Of a stretch of DNA of 64,000 nucleotides, positions 19,764 to 29,573 are shown in pieces (position 1 is the first letter of the stretch; the number at the start of each line of letters is the position of its first letter). The notes under the pieces are model-generated. The model saw nothing but the letters and a program-made list of their open reading frames with translations. It searched no databases and was not told where the DNA came from. The stretch is from Verpa conica (lineage: Eukaryota; Ascomycota; Pezizomycetes; Pezizales; Morchellaceae). The position numbers were made by a program, and so were the translations under genes. The DNA lies in NCBI GenBank assembly GCA_033030425.1, contig JAUFSD010000003.1:1178001-1242000 (forward strand), in the 5' to 3' direction.

Positions 19764-20857
19764 TTTGGTGCTAGATAGTACAGTGTTGGTGATAGATAGT
19801 GGGGGGGGTTAGATACGAGACAGTAGGGATGAAGATGAGCAACCCAGGAACCAGGAACGTGACGGTTTGTAGATGCTCCAGATATTCTCGATTTCTGAAT
19901 TGTAGCTTGCAGAGCACCGACCAAGTGGGGAGAGAGTCTGTATTAAATACTGTAAACTACCTGGCTGACGATAGGCCACTCACTCTAGGTATTCAGCTTT
20001 ATTGCACCCACCCTATCCACCTGCTGTCTAGCTGCGGATACATGCAGCCACCTGCTCGATGATGTGTATCTAGTGTTATCTATGGCCTGGCATGATGAGA
20101 AGGGTTGTGGCCTATGGCACCCAAACCTTTACGATACAGGTTTGGTGTAGAGTAGCACGGCACAGGCCCGAGACATCTTTAGAGCACTCCCCGGGAAACC
20201 GAAGGGACCCGCCCGATAACTTGATTCGTGGGCTACGGAGGGGCGCGTTGCGTAAGTACTCTACAGTTTGGCTGTCTGGTCACGCGGCCGGGTCCCACTA
20301 TAACTGGCAAGCTTTGGATACCACTCCCACGTGTGTTCGGTAGACTCGAGGTATTTCTGCTTAGTCGCTGAAGAGCGAGTGTTCAATTGTTCAACTGTCC
20401 ACTGCCAAACTGCCCAATCAACCACTACTTTAGGATATTGGTATGGTGCGGCCAATCGCCCAATATATCCAATCGACATCATCTGTCATTTGCAGCATTC
20501 TTAGCATCCCGGCAATCCGTCGTGTTCGGATTCGCAGATGGTATTTGACCGTTTCCGGATTCGAACCTTGCCCCTGGCTATAAAGTGGAGGTTAGGGGCC
20601 AATGGTGAGCCTCCTCCAGGCTTGGCCTCGGATAATCCACTTTCCATCGAGCTTTGCCGAAACGGACAAATTCGCTTTCGAGCCACCCCTTTTACCATCG
20701 AGTCCTTTTAAATTTGTTCAACATCCGCTCCCTCTGTTATCTTCATTCTTCATCTCCACTCACTCACAACATATCCCCTCTTTGTTCTTAAGCTTTCTTG
20801 CTTCCTTATAAATTAAATACTTACTTTAATTACTTTCTTCCTACCTCCGTATTCAAA
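19764..20857. promoter_or_regulatory. Divergent promoter region ISN1/ERG6
   Basis: About 1.1 kb between two divergent start codons, with higher G+C than other gaps. It has a perfect-armed small hairpin (CCAAACCT, 8-nt loop, AGGTTTGG) near 20120-20150. The last 150 bases before ERG6 are pyrimidine-rich (ctccactcactcacaac), like a fungal 5' UTR. Short open frames within it are not convincing. No specific sterol-response site can be named with confidence. Confidence 0.5.
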
Positions 20858-22186
20858 ATGGGCCCTGCTAGACTCGAGAATGAAGACCACAGCCGCGATG
20901 CTGCCTTCAACAAAGCAATGCATGGAAAGTCAGCAGAGGTCAAAGGCGGCTTCTCTGCAATGCTTGGAAAGGACCAAGAGGCCCAGAGCGCTGCTGTTGA
21001 CGAGTACTTCAAGTTCTGGGATGGAAAAGGTGCTGGAAAAGAGACTGAAGCGGACATGAAGGAGCGTGTTGACAGCTATGCTACTTTAACAAGACAGTAT
21101 GTTTCCATTCATCTCAAGATCTTCAAAGTAAAGGGGTTGGGACGATTCTGACATGCGATCCTCAATTTTAGTTACTATAATCTTGCTACAGATCTCTACG
21201 AGAACGGCTGGGGACAATCTTTCCATTTCTGCCGTTTCTATAAGGGCGAGGCCTTCCACCAAGCCATTGCCCGCCATGAGCACTATCTTGCACATATGAT
21301 GGGCCTCCGTGATGGCATGACTGTTCTTGATGTTGGTTGTGGTGTCGGTGGTCCTGCTAGGGAAATCTCAAGATTCTCTGGCGTTAACATCGTTGGGCTG
21401 AACAACAACGATTACCAGATCGATCGTGCGACTAACTATGCTAAAATGGGTGGTTTGGCCGATAAGCACAAGTTTGTCAAGGGTGACTTCATGCAAATGT
21501 CGTTCGAGCCCAACACATTCGATGCTGTGTAAGCTTCTCTATTATCGCCTCACAACTTAAAATAACAAACTAACGTAATTCCTCCAATAGCTACGCAATT
21601 GAGGCCACTGTCCACGCCCCTTCTCTTGAGGGTGTTTATGGGCAAATTTACAAGGTTCTCAAACCCGGTGGTGTCTTCGGTGTTTACGAATGGTTGATGA
21701 CCGAAGACTACGATGCGACAAACCCCCGTCACCGTGAGATTTGCCATGGTATCGAAGTCGGTGATGGTATCTCCCAGATGGTTAAGATTTCTGAGGCGAT
21801 CCGTGCCATCAAGGCTTGCGGTTTCGAGTTGGAGTTCCACGAGGATCTTGCACAGAGGAATGATGAGATCCCATGGTGGTATCCGCTTGGTAAGGTCCCT
21901 ACTTTGACCTAGGTAGAATTTATGGCTAACATAATATGTAGCTGGTGATCTGAAATATGTTCGCTCAATTGGTGACTTCTTTGCAGTTCTCCGATTGACT
22001 AGGCTTGGACGTGGTGCCATGCATAAACTTATCGGTGGTCTCGAGACTGTTGGTGTTGCTCCTGCTGGTACACAGAAGACTGCCGATGCACTTGCGGTTG
22101 CTGCCGATTCATTGGTGGCTGGTGCTAAGGAGAACTTGTTTACTCCTATGTATATGATGATTGCCAGGAAGCCTTTGAACGCTTAA
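20858..22186 (+). CDS. ERG6: Sterol 24-C-methyltransferase
   Basis: SAM-dependent enzyme that methylates C24 of zymosterol-type sterols in ergosterol synthesis (ER and lipid droplets). Four exons: 20858-21096, 21172-21528, 21591-21889 and 21942-22186, with GT-AG introns of 52-75 nt. The spliced protein of about 379 residues starts [14 protein letters not shown]. It includes [20 protein letters not shown], the SAM-binding motif [14 protein letters not shown], the sterol-binding region [16 protein letters not shown], and the C-terminal membrane-associated domain ending in [10 protein letters not shown]. An in-frame upstream ATG at 20798 is ignored because homologues begin at or near MGPARLE and the upstream bases are pyrimidine-rich leader. 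All landmarks are intact. Confidence 0.96.
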
Positions 22187-22800
22187 TTGCGATTCTAGGC
22201 TAGTCATTAGGTAGGTTCTTTATGTGGATAGGTTTAGGATAAATAGTACACTTAGTTATATAATGTAGTGTAATAATCGGATTTGAGGAGCTTCTCTTGT
22301 ATTTATTATATCTTTTATGGTGATTTTTTAGACTAAATTCTTGGAGCGAACCAAGCGCTTTGTTTTTGTGATCGTCTATTGGCACTTTTAAATTCAAATC
22401 TGTCAAAGCTACCAGTACGTAATTTTCTCACTAGAATCTACCGGCAGTTTAATCATTTCAGGGATTACCGCTTAGAGGTGCTTTATTATGCCAGAAACAA
22501 TTTGTAGGGGATACAAGGCTGTACTATATATTCGTACACTCACCTATATTGTGTGGTGCCTCCTTTATTTAAAGATCATAAAGTGATTACTGCTTTGAAT
22601 ATGAAGTCAATGACTAGAAATAAATATGATTTACACGTTTCGCCATGAATGAACTGCCACCTTTGTTCTATTTACCCATAAAACCACATAGATATATTGA
22701 ACATAGAATACTTTTCTCGCCTTTTTTTAGACTACCTTCAACTTCCCTAGCGATACAGGTCGATTTGTGTATACAGTATAACCTCCACCGATCCAAAAAT
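22187..22800. other. Intergenic region between convergent ERG6 and ZUO1
   Basis: About 600 AT-rich bases shared by two 3' ends. No coding frame or repeat is supported. Confidence 0.5.
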
Positions 22801-24320
22801 CTAAGCAGGTGTCAAGACCTTCAGTTCTTCAGCTTTGAACAGTCCTTTCTTGACCATCTCTGCAGCCTGCTCTACATATGCAGTCTTGACCGCATCTGCC
22901 GCCTTATCCTTCTGCAACCGTGTGGCAAACACACCGAGATCCTCAGGGTCGATCTTGGCAATGATCAAGTCAACGTCAGAAAGAACATCGTCGATAACCT
23001 TTGGAGTAGCATCGCCAGATACAAAGTAATTCGAATCCTTAACGGATCCTTTAAGTATACGCCTGTTCTTCTTGACAGCGGTCTTGGCGGCCTCTTTAGC
23101 CTTCTTGGAGTCGGCTTTTGAGGCCTTGGCTGCGGCTTCTTCCTCTTCTTTACGTTTCTTCTCCTCTTCTTCCTTAATGCGTTTTTCCTCGGCGGCACGT
23201 TTCTCTTCGGCTTCACGAGCGTCACGTTTGGCATTGCGCTGCTTCTTCTCCGCGTCTTTGAATTTCTTGATTCTAGTGTCAAGGGCGAGAACATCATCGA
23301 CGAGCTTACGGAGACGGGCGGTGTCCTCGGTCTTTCTTTTGGCACGGGAAGCCTTGTTCTTTCGCTCAACGAATCGCTTTTGGTCACGGTTTTCATTGTC
23401 GTCTGGGACGTCTTCGTCGAGGTATTCGAATGTACGCCATGAATCGAAGTTGTACCAGAAATTATAGAACTCCTCGACTTCCTCCTTAGTTGATGATTCG
23501 TCGCCGAATTTGGGAACTGGTTGCTTCTTGGAAAAGCGGGACTCCGACTCAAATACGACAGACCAGAGTTTGTAGAAGTTACCCTTTGCCTTCTTGGAGG
23601 GAGGGTCACGGTTGGCACCTTCGTCGACGGAGTCGAATTGACGACGTCTTGCAGGGTCGGAGAGAACTTCCATGGCTGGGAGTAGGATTGTTATTAATCA
23701 TTAGTGGTGGAAGTGTGGGATCGTGAAATACCTTTTTGGATACATTTAAAGAAAGAGTCGTCCTCTGTAGCACCGCTGGCAGCTTTCTTGTCGGGGTGGT
23801 GCTTGAGGACCTTCCTGCGGTGTGCCTTTTTGATCTGCTCGTCGGTAGCCTTGTAGCGGTACTTTGAGAGACCGAGGACGGCGTAGTGGTCTTGGTTCTG
23901 TAGTCATAAACAGATTAGCATTAGGTTTCTAATTTACTAGAGAAACAATCTTTGTACGCACCTTCCAGTCCTTGGGGTCTCTCTGGAGAAGTAGAGGACT
24001 TTCAGGTTCTTCGATTTCGCCAGCATCGTCATCTTCAATGTTCTTTACATTCTGAGAGGCCTGGATACGATCATCCTCGGAGAAGGTGCGCGAGTGGCGC
24101 TTCTATTCAATTTTAAAACATGTTAGTTATTAGAAAAAGGCAATTATAGGGTAAAATATTGGGACCATACTCTTCGGGCATGAGCAAGGAAGTGAGGTCC
24201 AACAGGCTCTAATTTTCGGTTGACTGAGGGAGAGAGCGGGGCATGAACGACGAAATTTGATTCAGCAGACCATCCCTCAGGAAGGGCTGGAAGTGGCTTT
24301 AGTGACTTGACCGAGGCCAT
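22801..24320 (-). CDS. ZUO1: Zuotin, J-domain protein of the ribosome-associated complex
   Basis: Hsp40 partner of Ssz1 that binds ribosomes near the tunnel exit and stimulates Ssb. The start is ATG at 24318-24320 ([20 protein letters not shown]). Introns lie near 24165-24105, 23960-23900 and 23735-23675. The J domain reads [20 protein letters not shown], then [17 protein letters not shown] with the HPD motif intact. It is followed by the zuotin homology block ([32 protein letters not shown]) and a long charged coiled-coil ([20 protein letters not shown]) that contacts rRNA. The C-terminal helix bundle ends EELKVLTPA. Length about 440 residues, normal for the family. Divergent from the phosphoesterase gene downstream. 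Confidence 0.95.
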
Positions 24321-24868
24321 CGTTTTTGTTATTGTTTGGTTGTGAGATATTGATATATCGGTGGTGTACAAGAATGCTAAAGAACTTCTCGACGAAAAGA
24401 CGACGAGGGGTTATTATTGTGCGTGTGCGCAAAAATAAAAGCTTTTAGTTGTGGTGGTGTTGGCGCTATCACGTGTGTGGCTGCCACTGGCTGGTGTGGC
24501 TACTAGGGGGGTTATATTCAGCAAAAACCTGAAGGATACTGTGGACCGGCTTCGGCGTATCAGTATTTATCTCTTGCCTTTTACCAGAGATAACCATGCG
24601 TACGAGCACAACCGGTCCCTACTTAATCTTTGGAAACAATCAGCGAAAGCGACGCTCGTTCGAACCCTGCTCCTTTCACTTTATCTTTTATTTTGGGCCC
24701 GTTACCTTGGCACAAGCGGACGCTATCTCCGTTTGGAATCAGCAGCGGGATGTCCCGTGATGTACACAAGCCATCCAGGTGACCGCGTGCTACCTAAGGA
24801 GAGCTCTTCATAAAGGGCACAAGTCCGCGATCTTCACCTCTTGAAGAACAACTGCCTTCAACATCACC
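24321..24868. promoter_or_regulatory. Divergent promoter region ZUO1/phosphoesterase
   Basis: About 550 bases between two divergent starts. The ZUO1 side has T- and A-rich tracts; the right side is mixed. A 120-codon open frame (24451-24813) has no protein-like features and is treated as spurious. Confidence 0.45.
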
Positions 24869-26782
24869 ATGAAGACAATACCGTTTATACTTCCTGCTTT
24901 GGTACAGCTTGTGGCAGCTATACAGCCTTCCGCGCTCAACCCGTTGCCGAACCAACAGCTCCGTAATTTGAAATGGGGTCAACTGAACTTCTTGCACACA
25001 ACCGATAAGTTAGTTTTGCACCCCTTTAGGTCTCTAGAAGTTCCCAAAGCTAATATTAAAGATAGTCACGGCTGGCATGGGGGTCATCTACAGGAACCGC
25101 AGTACTCGGCAGATTTCGGAGACTACATTTCGTTTGTTAAGCACATGCGGCGAATCGCCGATGAGAAGCACGTAGATCTTGTAGTAGTTGACACTGGTGA
25201 TCGTGCTGAAGGTACTAACCCTCATACTATCTTAGCCATGACTGTAGCTTATGTGGTGCCTTTAGGGAACGGTCTATGGGATGCATCAGACCCAAAGGGG
25301 AACTACACGAGGAAGTTCTACCACGAGCTTGATGTGGATGTCCTTACAAATGGTAATCACGAGCTGTACAACAAAACAACGGCCCAGAATGAGTTTTTGG
25401 AGATGATCCCGTACTACAACGGAAAATATGTTGCCTCAAATGTCGACATCAACATAACAGGAGAATGGGAGCCCTTCGCGAACCGAAGCCATAAGTTGGT
25501 TACTAAAAACTTAGGACTACGGATAACATCGTTCGGCTTTCTCTTCAACTTTACCGGAAACTATAACAACACCCGTGTCAAAGCACCAAGCGAAGTGATT
25601 AAAGAAGAGTGGTTTCGTGAAGCCATCAGTGACCAGGATGTCGACCTATTTATGGTTATCGGCCATATCGATGTCGAGGACCGTGAGATTAGCCAGGTCC
25701 TCGCTACTATTCGTGCAGTCCACCCAGACACCCCGGTTCAAATCTTTGGTGGCCATAGCCATCTCAGAAAATTCGTCAAGTATGACGACAAATCAACCGC
25801 ACTTGAGTCCGGGCGCTACTTTGAGACTGTTGGATTCTTAAGTATCGGTGGGCTCGCGACGAGGGCGAAGAAAGCAGTATCGTCGCTAAGCTTCTTTAGG
25901 AGATATATCGACGCAAATAGGGCTGGATATAAGCACCACACTGGTACAGACGATAGTAATTTTGATACTCCTGAAGGATTAAAAATGTCTGCAGAAATCA
26001 CTCAGTATCGTGCAGAACTAGGTTTAGACCGCCTTATTGGTTGCGCGCCACAGGACTGGTCACTTAATAAGGATAGATATGGTTCTTCAAAGAACTGGTA
26101 CACCTTTCTTGAAGAAACTGTCCTTCCCAAGGTCGTTACCAACAAGCACCGCCACGATATCCCACGCATGATCTTCATCAATACCGGCTCCCAGCGCTTC
26201 GATGTCTTCAAAGGTCCATTTACATATGACACTAGCTTCCTCGTCTCCCCATTCACTAGTAAATTCCATTATACAAGTAACATACCTTGGGAATATGCTT
26301 CGCAGCTTCGTGAATACTTTGAAGGCGATACAAACCCGTACTCTCATACCCTTGGAATCCCTGAGGGTGAAGGCCCGTGCCCACCTACCCTTAAGTCCAG
26401 CTCTTTCAGGGTGAACCAGAGGAATCAACATGTCCTTCCTAATGGCCACCCAGCTACTATAGTCCCGGGCTACACAACCCATGACGACTTTGGTGATGAC
26501 GGAGACGATACAATTCACTCTCAGGTAATCTGGCATTTTTCGCCAAAAGTGATCCAAGGCAACGCTTCTTTCCCAGCTAATTGGGAGACGAGCCCGCCTG
26601 ATACTGTGGATGTTGTTTTTATGGATTTTATCGGGTGGAATGTTGCGGCGGGGCTAAATAAGATTTCAGGGAAGGACTTGTATAAGGCTACTGACTTTGA
26701 GCCTTATATGGGCGAGGAAGATACTATGACGAAGTTGTTGTTAGATTATGTGGAGAATGAGTGGAAACATGATTGTGTTTAG
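24869..26782 (+). CDS. Secreted calcineurin-like metallophosphoesterase (YHR202W-like)
   Basis: Member of the fungal 5'-nucleotidase/metallophosphoesterase family related to yeast YHR202W; the substrate is unknown. A signal peptide is clear (MKTIPFILPALVQLVAA). The metal-binding motifs after splicing are TTD-NHGWHGGHL, VVDTGDRAEG, LTNGNHEL and IFGGHSHLRKF, followed by the typical C-terminal part GCAPQDW and IFINTGSQRFDVFKGPFTYD. The whole region is open in one frame, but two segments interrupt conserved motifs and have intron signals: 25009-25065 (57 nt, GTTAGT...GATAG, splitting D-x-H) and about 25214-25267 (54 nt, GTACTAAC...CTTTAG). I infer they are introns, giving about 600 residues. Several N-glycosylation sequons (NKT, NRS, NFT) fit a secretory route. 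Confidence 0.87.
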   Translation: MKTIPFILPALVQLVAAIQPSALNPLPNQQLRNLKWGQLNFLHTTDKLVLHPFRSLEVPKANIKDSHGWHGGHLQEPQYSADFGDYISFVKHMRRIADEKHVDLVVVDTGDRAEGTNPHTILAMTVAYVVPLGNGLWDASDPKGNYTRKFYHELDVDVLTNGNHELYNKTTAQNEFLEMIPYYNGKYVASNVDINITGEWEPFANRSHKLVTKNLGLRITSFGFLFNFTGNYNNTRVKAPSEVIKEEWFREAISDQDVDLFMVIGHIDVEDREISQVLATIRAVHPDTPVQIFGGHSHLRKFVKYDDKSTALESGRYFETVGFLSIGGLATRAKKAVSSLSFFRRYIDANRAGYKHHTGTDDSNFDTPEGLKMSAEITQYRAELGLDRLIGCAPQDWSLNKDRYGSSKNWYTFLEETVLPKVVTNKHRHDIPRMIFINTGSQRFDVFKGPFTYDTSFLVSPFTSKFHYTSNIPWEYASQLREYFEGDTNPYSHTLGIPEGEGPCPPTLKSSSFRVNQRNQHVLPNGHPATIVPGYTTHDDFGDDGDDTIHSQVIWHFSPKVIQGNASFPANWETSPPDTVDVVFMDFIGWNVAAGLNKISGKDLYKATDFEPYMGEEDTMTKLLLDYVENEWKHDCV

Positions 26783-26994
26783 GGGATTAGATGTATTTGG
26801 AAGCATTTTTAAATATGCTACTTAGGTGATTGATTGTGTACTAGTACTTATAATTGGCTTGCTTTGTGCGCTTTATGGTATATTTGGTTATTGACTAAGT
26901 TCACTGAAGGTTAATAGCTTAATTTCTTTAAATGGTGAAGTCACAAGATGTAAAAATATGACCATTACCTGGCTATGGAAGCCCAAACCAGTTA

Positions 26995-27258
26995 AAACCT
27001 AATTCAAGTGCAAAAAAGCTGAATTTCAGCGCCTGTAGGTACTATTTGCCTTGAATCCAGTACTCCGTACTTTAATTAAAATAAATTTACTAAGACAGTT
27101 GTCTAGTTCTACTAGGTATTAGTGGGAAAGTGGCTTATCTGTATTTAGTGGCCTAGTCGCTTTTCCACCTAACTAGAGATTTAGTAGGTTGATAATTAAG
27201 AATAACTAGTCTAAGTACAGACGCTGAAACCCAGCGTTTTAGCACTTGAATTAGGTTT
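26995..27258. mobile_element. Inverted-repeat element (MITE-like), about 264 bp
   Basis: The left end AAACCTAATTCAAGTGC (26995 on) is matched by GCACTTGAATTAGGTTT at 27242-27258. The arms extend about 48 bases inward with several mismatches (left GAATTTCAGCGCCTGTA, right complement GGTTTCAGCGTCTGTA). A second inner inverted repeat (GGGAAAGTGGC / GTCGCTTTTCCACC) sits between 27120 and 27175, so the whole unit folds back. No coding frame; no clear target duplication. Confidence 0.7.
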
Positions 27259-27322
27259 GACGCTTCTATAATGGCGCTACAAAACCAACGAGACAGCTAA
27301 ATCTCCAAAATCATACTTCATT

Positions 27323-27358
27323 CATATCCATATCCATATCCATATCCATATCCATATC
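27323..27358. repeat. Microsatellite (CATATC)6
   Basis: Six perfect tandem copies of CATATC in an intergenic region. Confidence 0.9.
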
Positions 27359-27585
27359 ACTACAGATCATTCATCACTCATACTATTTGTCTTATAACTA
27401 TCGCCTAACCATACACATATTTCTACGCTCCAGATAGAGACTACAGCGCTATAACAGGAAGTTTTAAAGTATAAGTAAAGAATATCTTATTCGATAGTAC
27501 ATTAGAACTAGCTATCGTCGTATATAACCTTATTAATTTCCTTCCAGAGTTATATAACTTCAGGAGCAGAAAGGAACCTTATAAA

Positions 27586-27988
27586 TGTTCTGGCCCGTTG
27601 GGAGGACGTGCCTATCGGGGGGGACGTCCCCTCAACGGGCCAACCTGCTGGAGGGACGTCCTCTATATGGGCTAACCTACATCCCCTGTATGGGCAACAA
27701 TGTACAAAAAACCCTGACTACAAAAAAACACTCAGAGAAAAACCTCCAACCCCCTAAAAATACAATAAATCATAGTATAAAATCTAAAAAAATCTCAAAA
27801 TATAATTCAAGATAGATTCATATTTTCTAGCTATTATTCTTATTCTTTTGAGTGCGCCTGTATTAATTGAGCTATACTTTATTAGCTTGCTCATGGGTGT
27901 CCCTCCAACAGGTAGGGCACCTAGCAGATTGCCCGTTGAGGGGACGTACGTCCCCCCGATAGGCACGTCCCCCCAACGGGCCAGAACA
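27586..27988. mobile_element. TIR element, family A copy 1 (403 bp)
   Basis: The ends TGTTCTGGCCCGTTGG and its complement are perfect. The inverted terminal region extends about 70 bases through a GC-rich module (GGACGTGCCTATCGGGGG on the left, complement on the right). A 4-bp direct duplication TAAA flanks it (27582-27585, 27989-27992). The core is AT-rich and shares long near-identical stretches with the copy at 50262-50592. No transposase is encoded, so it depends on an element elsewhere. The superfamily is not assigned; a 4-bp duplication would fit, for example, Sola-type elements (inference). Confidence 0.88.
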
Positions 27989-28466
27989 TAAACATGGAAA
28001 TGTTAGAGTGGGATATTAGTGTTAAGTTTGATATTGCCATAGTTGAGTTGGTTGCTTCTTTAGATAAAGTTTCTTTGTATATCTTGGTGTTGTCCCCAGA
28101 TTTCCCCTAGGCTATTACTTGGGCAAAAAGATAGAGTAAGTCGATAGCGAAAAGGACTGAAGAATGGCCGCGTAGTTAGTTTAAGTCCTATAGTATTATT
28201 TATGAGGTTCTACATGGGGAATTAAACAAGAGTAACTTTAGGGGGTTTAGAACGAGTCACAGTTCACAACAAGCCCCCACTCTTTCATTTTCGTTTTCGT
28301 CTTGTGTAATCAATTAAGGAGGAATAGTGGTTTATAATATTTTAAAGCACACATTTATTTATCACCCTCTATAGATCTTAAAGAAACAAATAAACAGATA
28401 ATTATTTACTAAAATTCTCTCTGAGGATTTTACATGCTTCAACATTATGTATAGGTATACACAAAA

Positions 28467-29573
28467 CTAGGTCTTCGGTGCCTTAAGGGTATTCTTAAAC
28501 CGCCAGTTCATAGCACTCAAAACAGTATACAAGGACCTATATCAAAATCAGCATCGTCTCATAGAACTCAGGTATTACATGCCATACTTCACACACGGTG
28601 TCTCTACCCCCGCCTTCTCTGCAATCCTCCAAACATTTCCACAAAGTGCATCCACCTCCATCTGATCCCCCATCTTTGCATCATGTAACATACTCGGAAT
28701 AATTGGCGATAGTCTCTTTGTCAAGCTCACCATTTCCTTCGCTAGCGCTTCCCCATCAATCTTCACCCCGATTGCATTTGCCGTTCTCGCAATCTCGTAA
28801 ATCACATTATTAACCAGCTCCAAAGCCTCTGGGGAACTGGACATATAATCATGAGTATTGAGCCCTACGATCGCACATATGACATTGAAGGATCCATTCC
28901 AGCCAAGCTTATTCCACCTCTTAACCTGGATCTCATCACTGGTCTTTGTTGGGAATCCTGAAGCGTTTATAATATCAGCAAGATATTGGACTTTCTCTCT
29001 ATCAACTGGGTTCGGCCTGTCAAAGACCCCAAAAGTTAGGTCTGCGATTTCGCCAGCCTGGAGGATGTGGCCTGGCTTCTGTTGACTTGCGGTAATATAC
29101 GCAACGGCCGAAATGATTGGGTTATCTGGAAATGCATCACGATAGGGTTGCTCGATACCAACACCGTTCTGGATCAATACTATGGGGGCGTCTTTGGAAA
29201 TTGGGAAGAGTGAGAGCGCTAGTTTGTTCCCATCCGGGATTACTTTTGTTGTAACGATAACGTAGTCGAAGTTTTTGCCTTCTATCTCGGCGGGAGAAGA
29301 TATGACACGGTGGGGACGGTAGTTGTGGTTTCCCCAGAGGCCGGTAGTGAGTGTAAAACCAGAGGTAGAGACGATTGGGTAGTTTCCTCTGCAGGCTATA
29401 GTGATCTCAACATTGGCCAAGGGGGAGATGGAGAGAAGATAGGAGTATATAGCCCCAAGAGCTAGATTTTAATGGATTTTAGCAACTGAGAGAGAAAGGT
29501 ATATGCCCAGTGGAAACTTACAGCCGCCCCCCAGTACAAAAACCTTGATGGATTTTTTTTCTGTAGTTGCCAT
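28467..29573 (-). CDS. 2-dehydropantoate 2-reductase family protein (ApbA/PanE)
   Basis: NADPH-dependent reductase family that includes ketopantoate reductase of pantothenate synthesis; fungi have several paralogues, so the precise substrate is uncertain. The start is ATG at 29571-29573: MATTEKKSIKVFVLGGG. After one intron (about 29519-29458) comes SLGAIYSYLL, which together give the Rossmann GGGSLG (GxGxxG). The conserved VIVTTKV, VLIQNGVGIEQPY and the catalytic-lysine region VKRWNKLGWNGSFN are present. An unspliced reading ends at 28575 after KYGM, but a donor there (GTAATA) and an acceptor GATATAG lead to a final exon, SLYTVLSAMNWRFKN, with stop at 28467-28469. That ending is typical of the family, so I prefer it. 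About 325 residues. Confidence 0.88.

Larger units (their letters stand above)
26783..28466. other. Intergenic region between convergent genes, repeat-rich
   Basis: This 1.7-kb gap holds a 264-bp inverted-repeat element (26995-27258), a hexanucleotide repeat (27323-27358) and a 403-bp TIR element (27586-27988). The rest is AT-rich without coding signal. Confidence 0.55.

Noticed and set aside
22965..23618. 217-codon and 131-codon frames overlapping zuotin
   Set aside because: Shadows of the charged coiled-coil exon in other frames.
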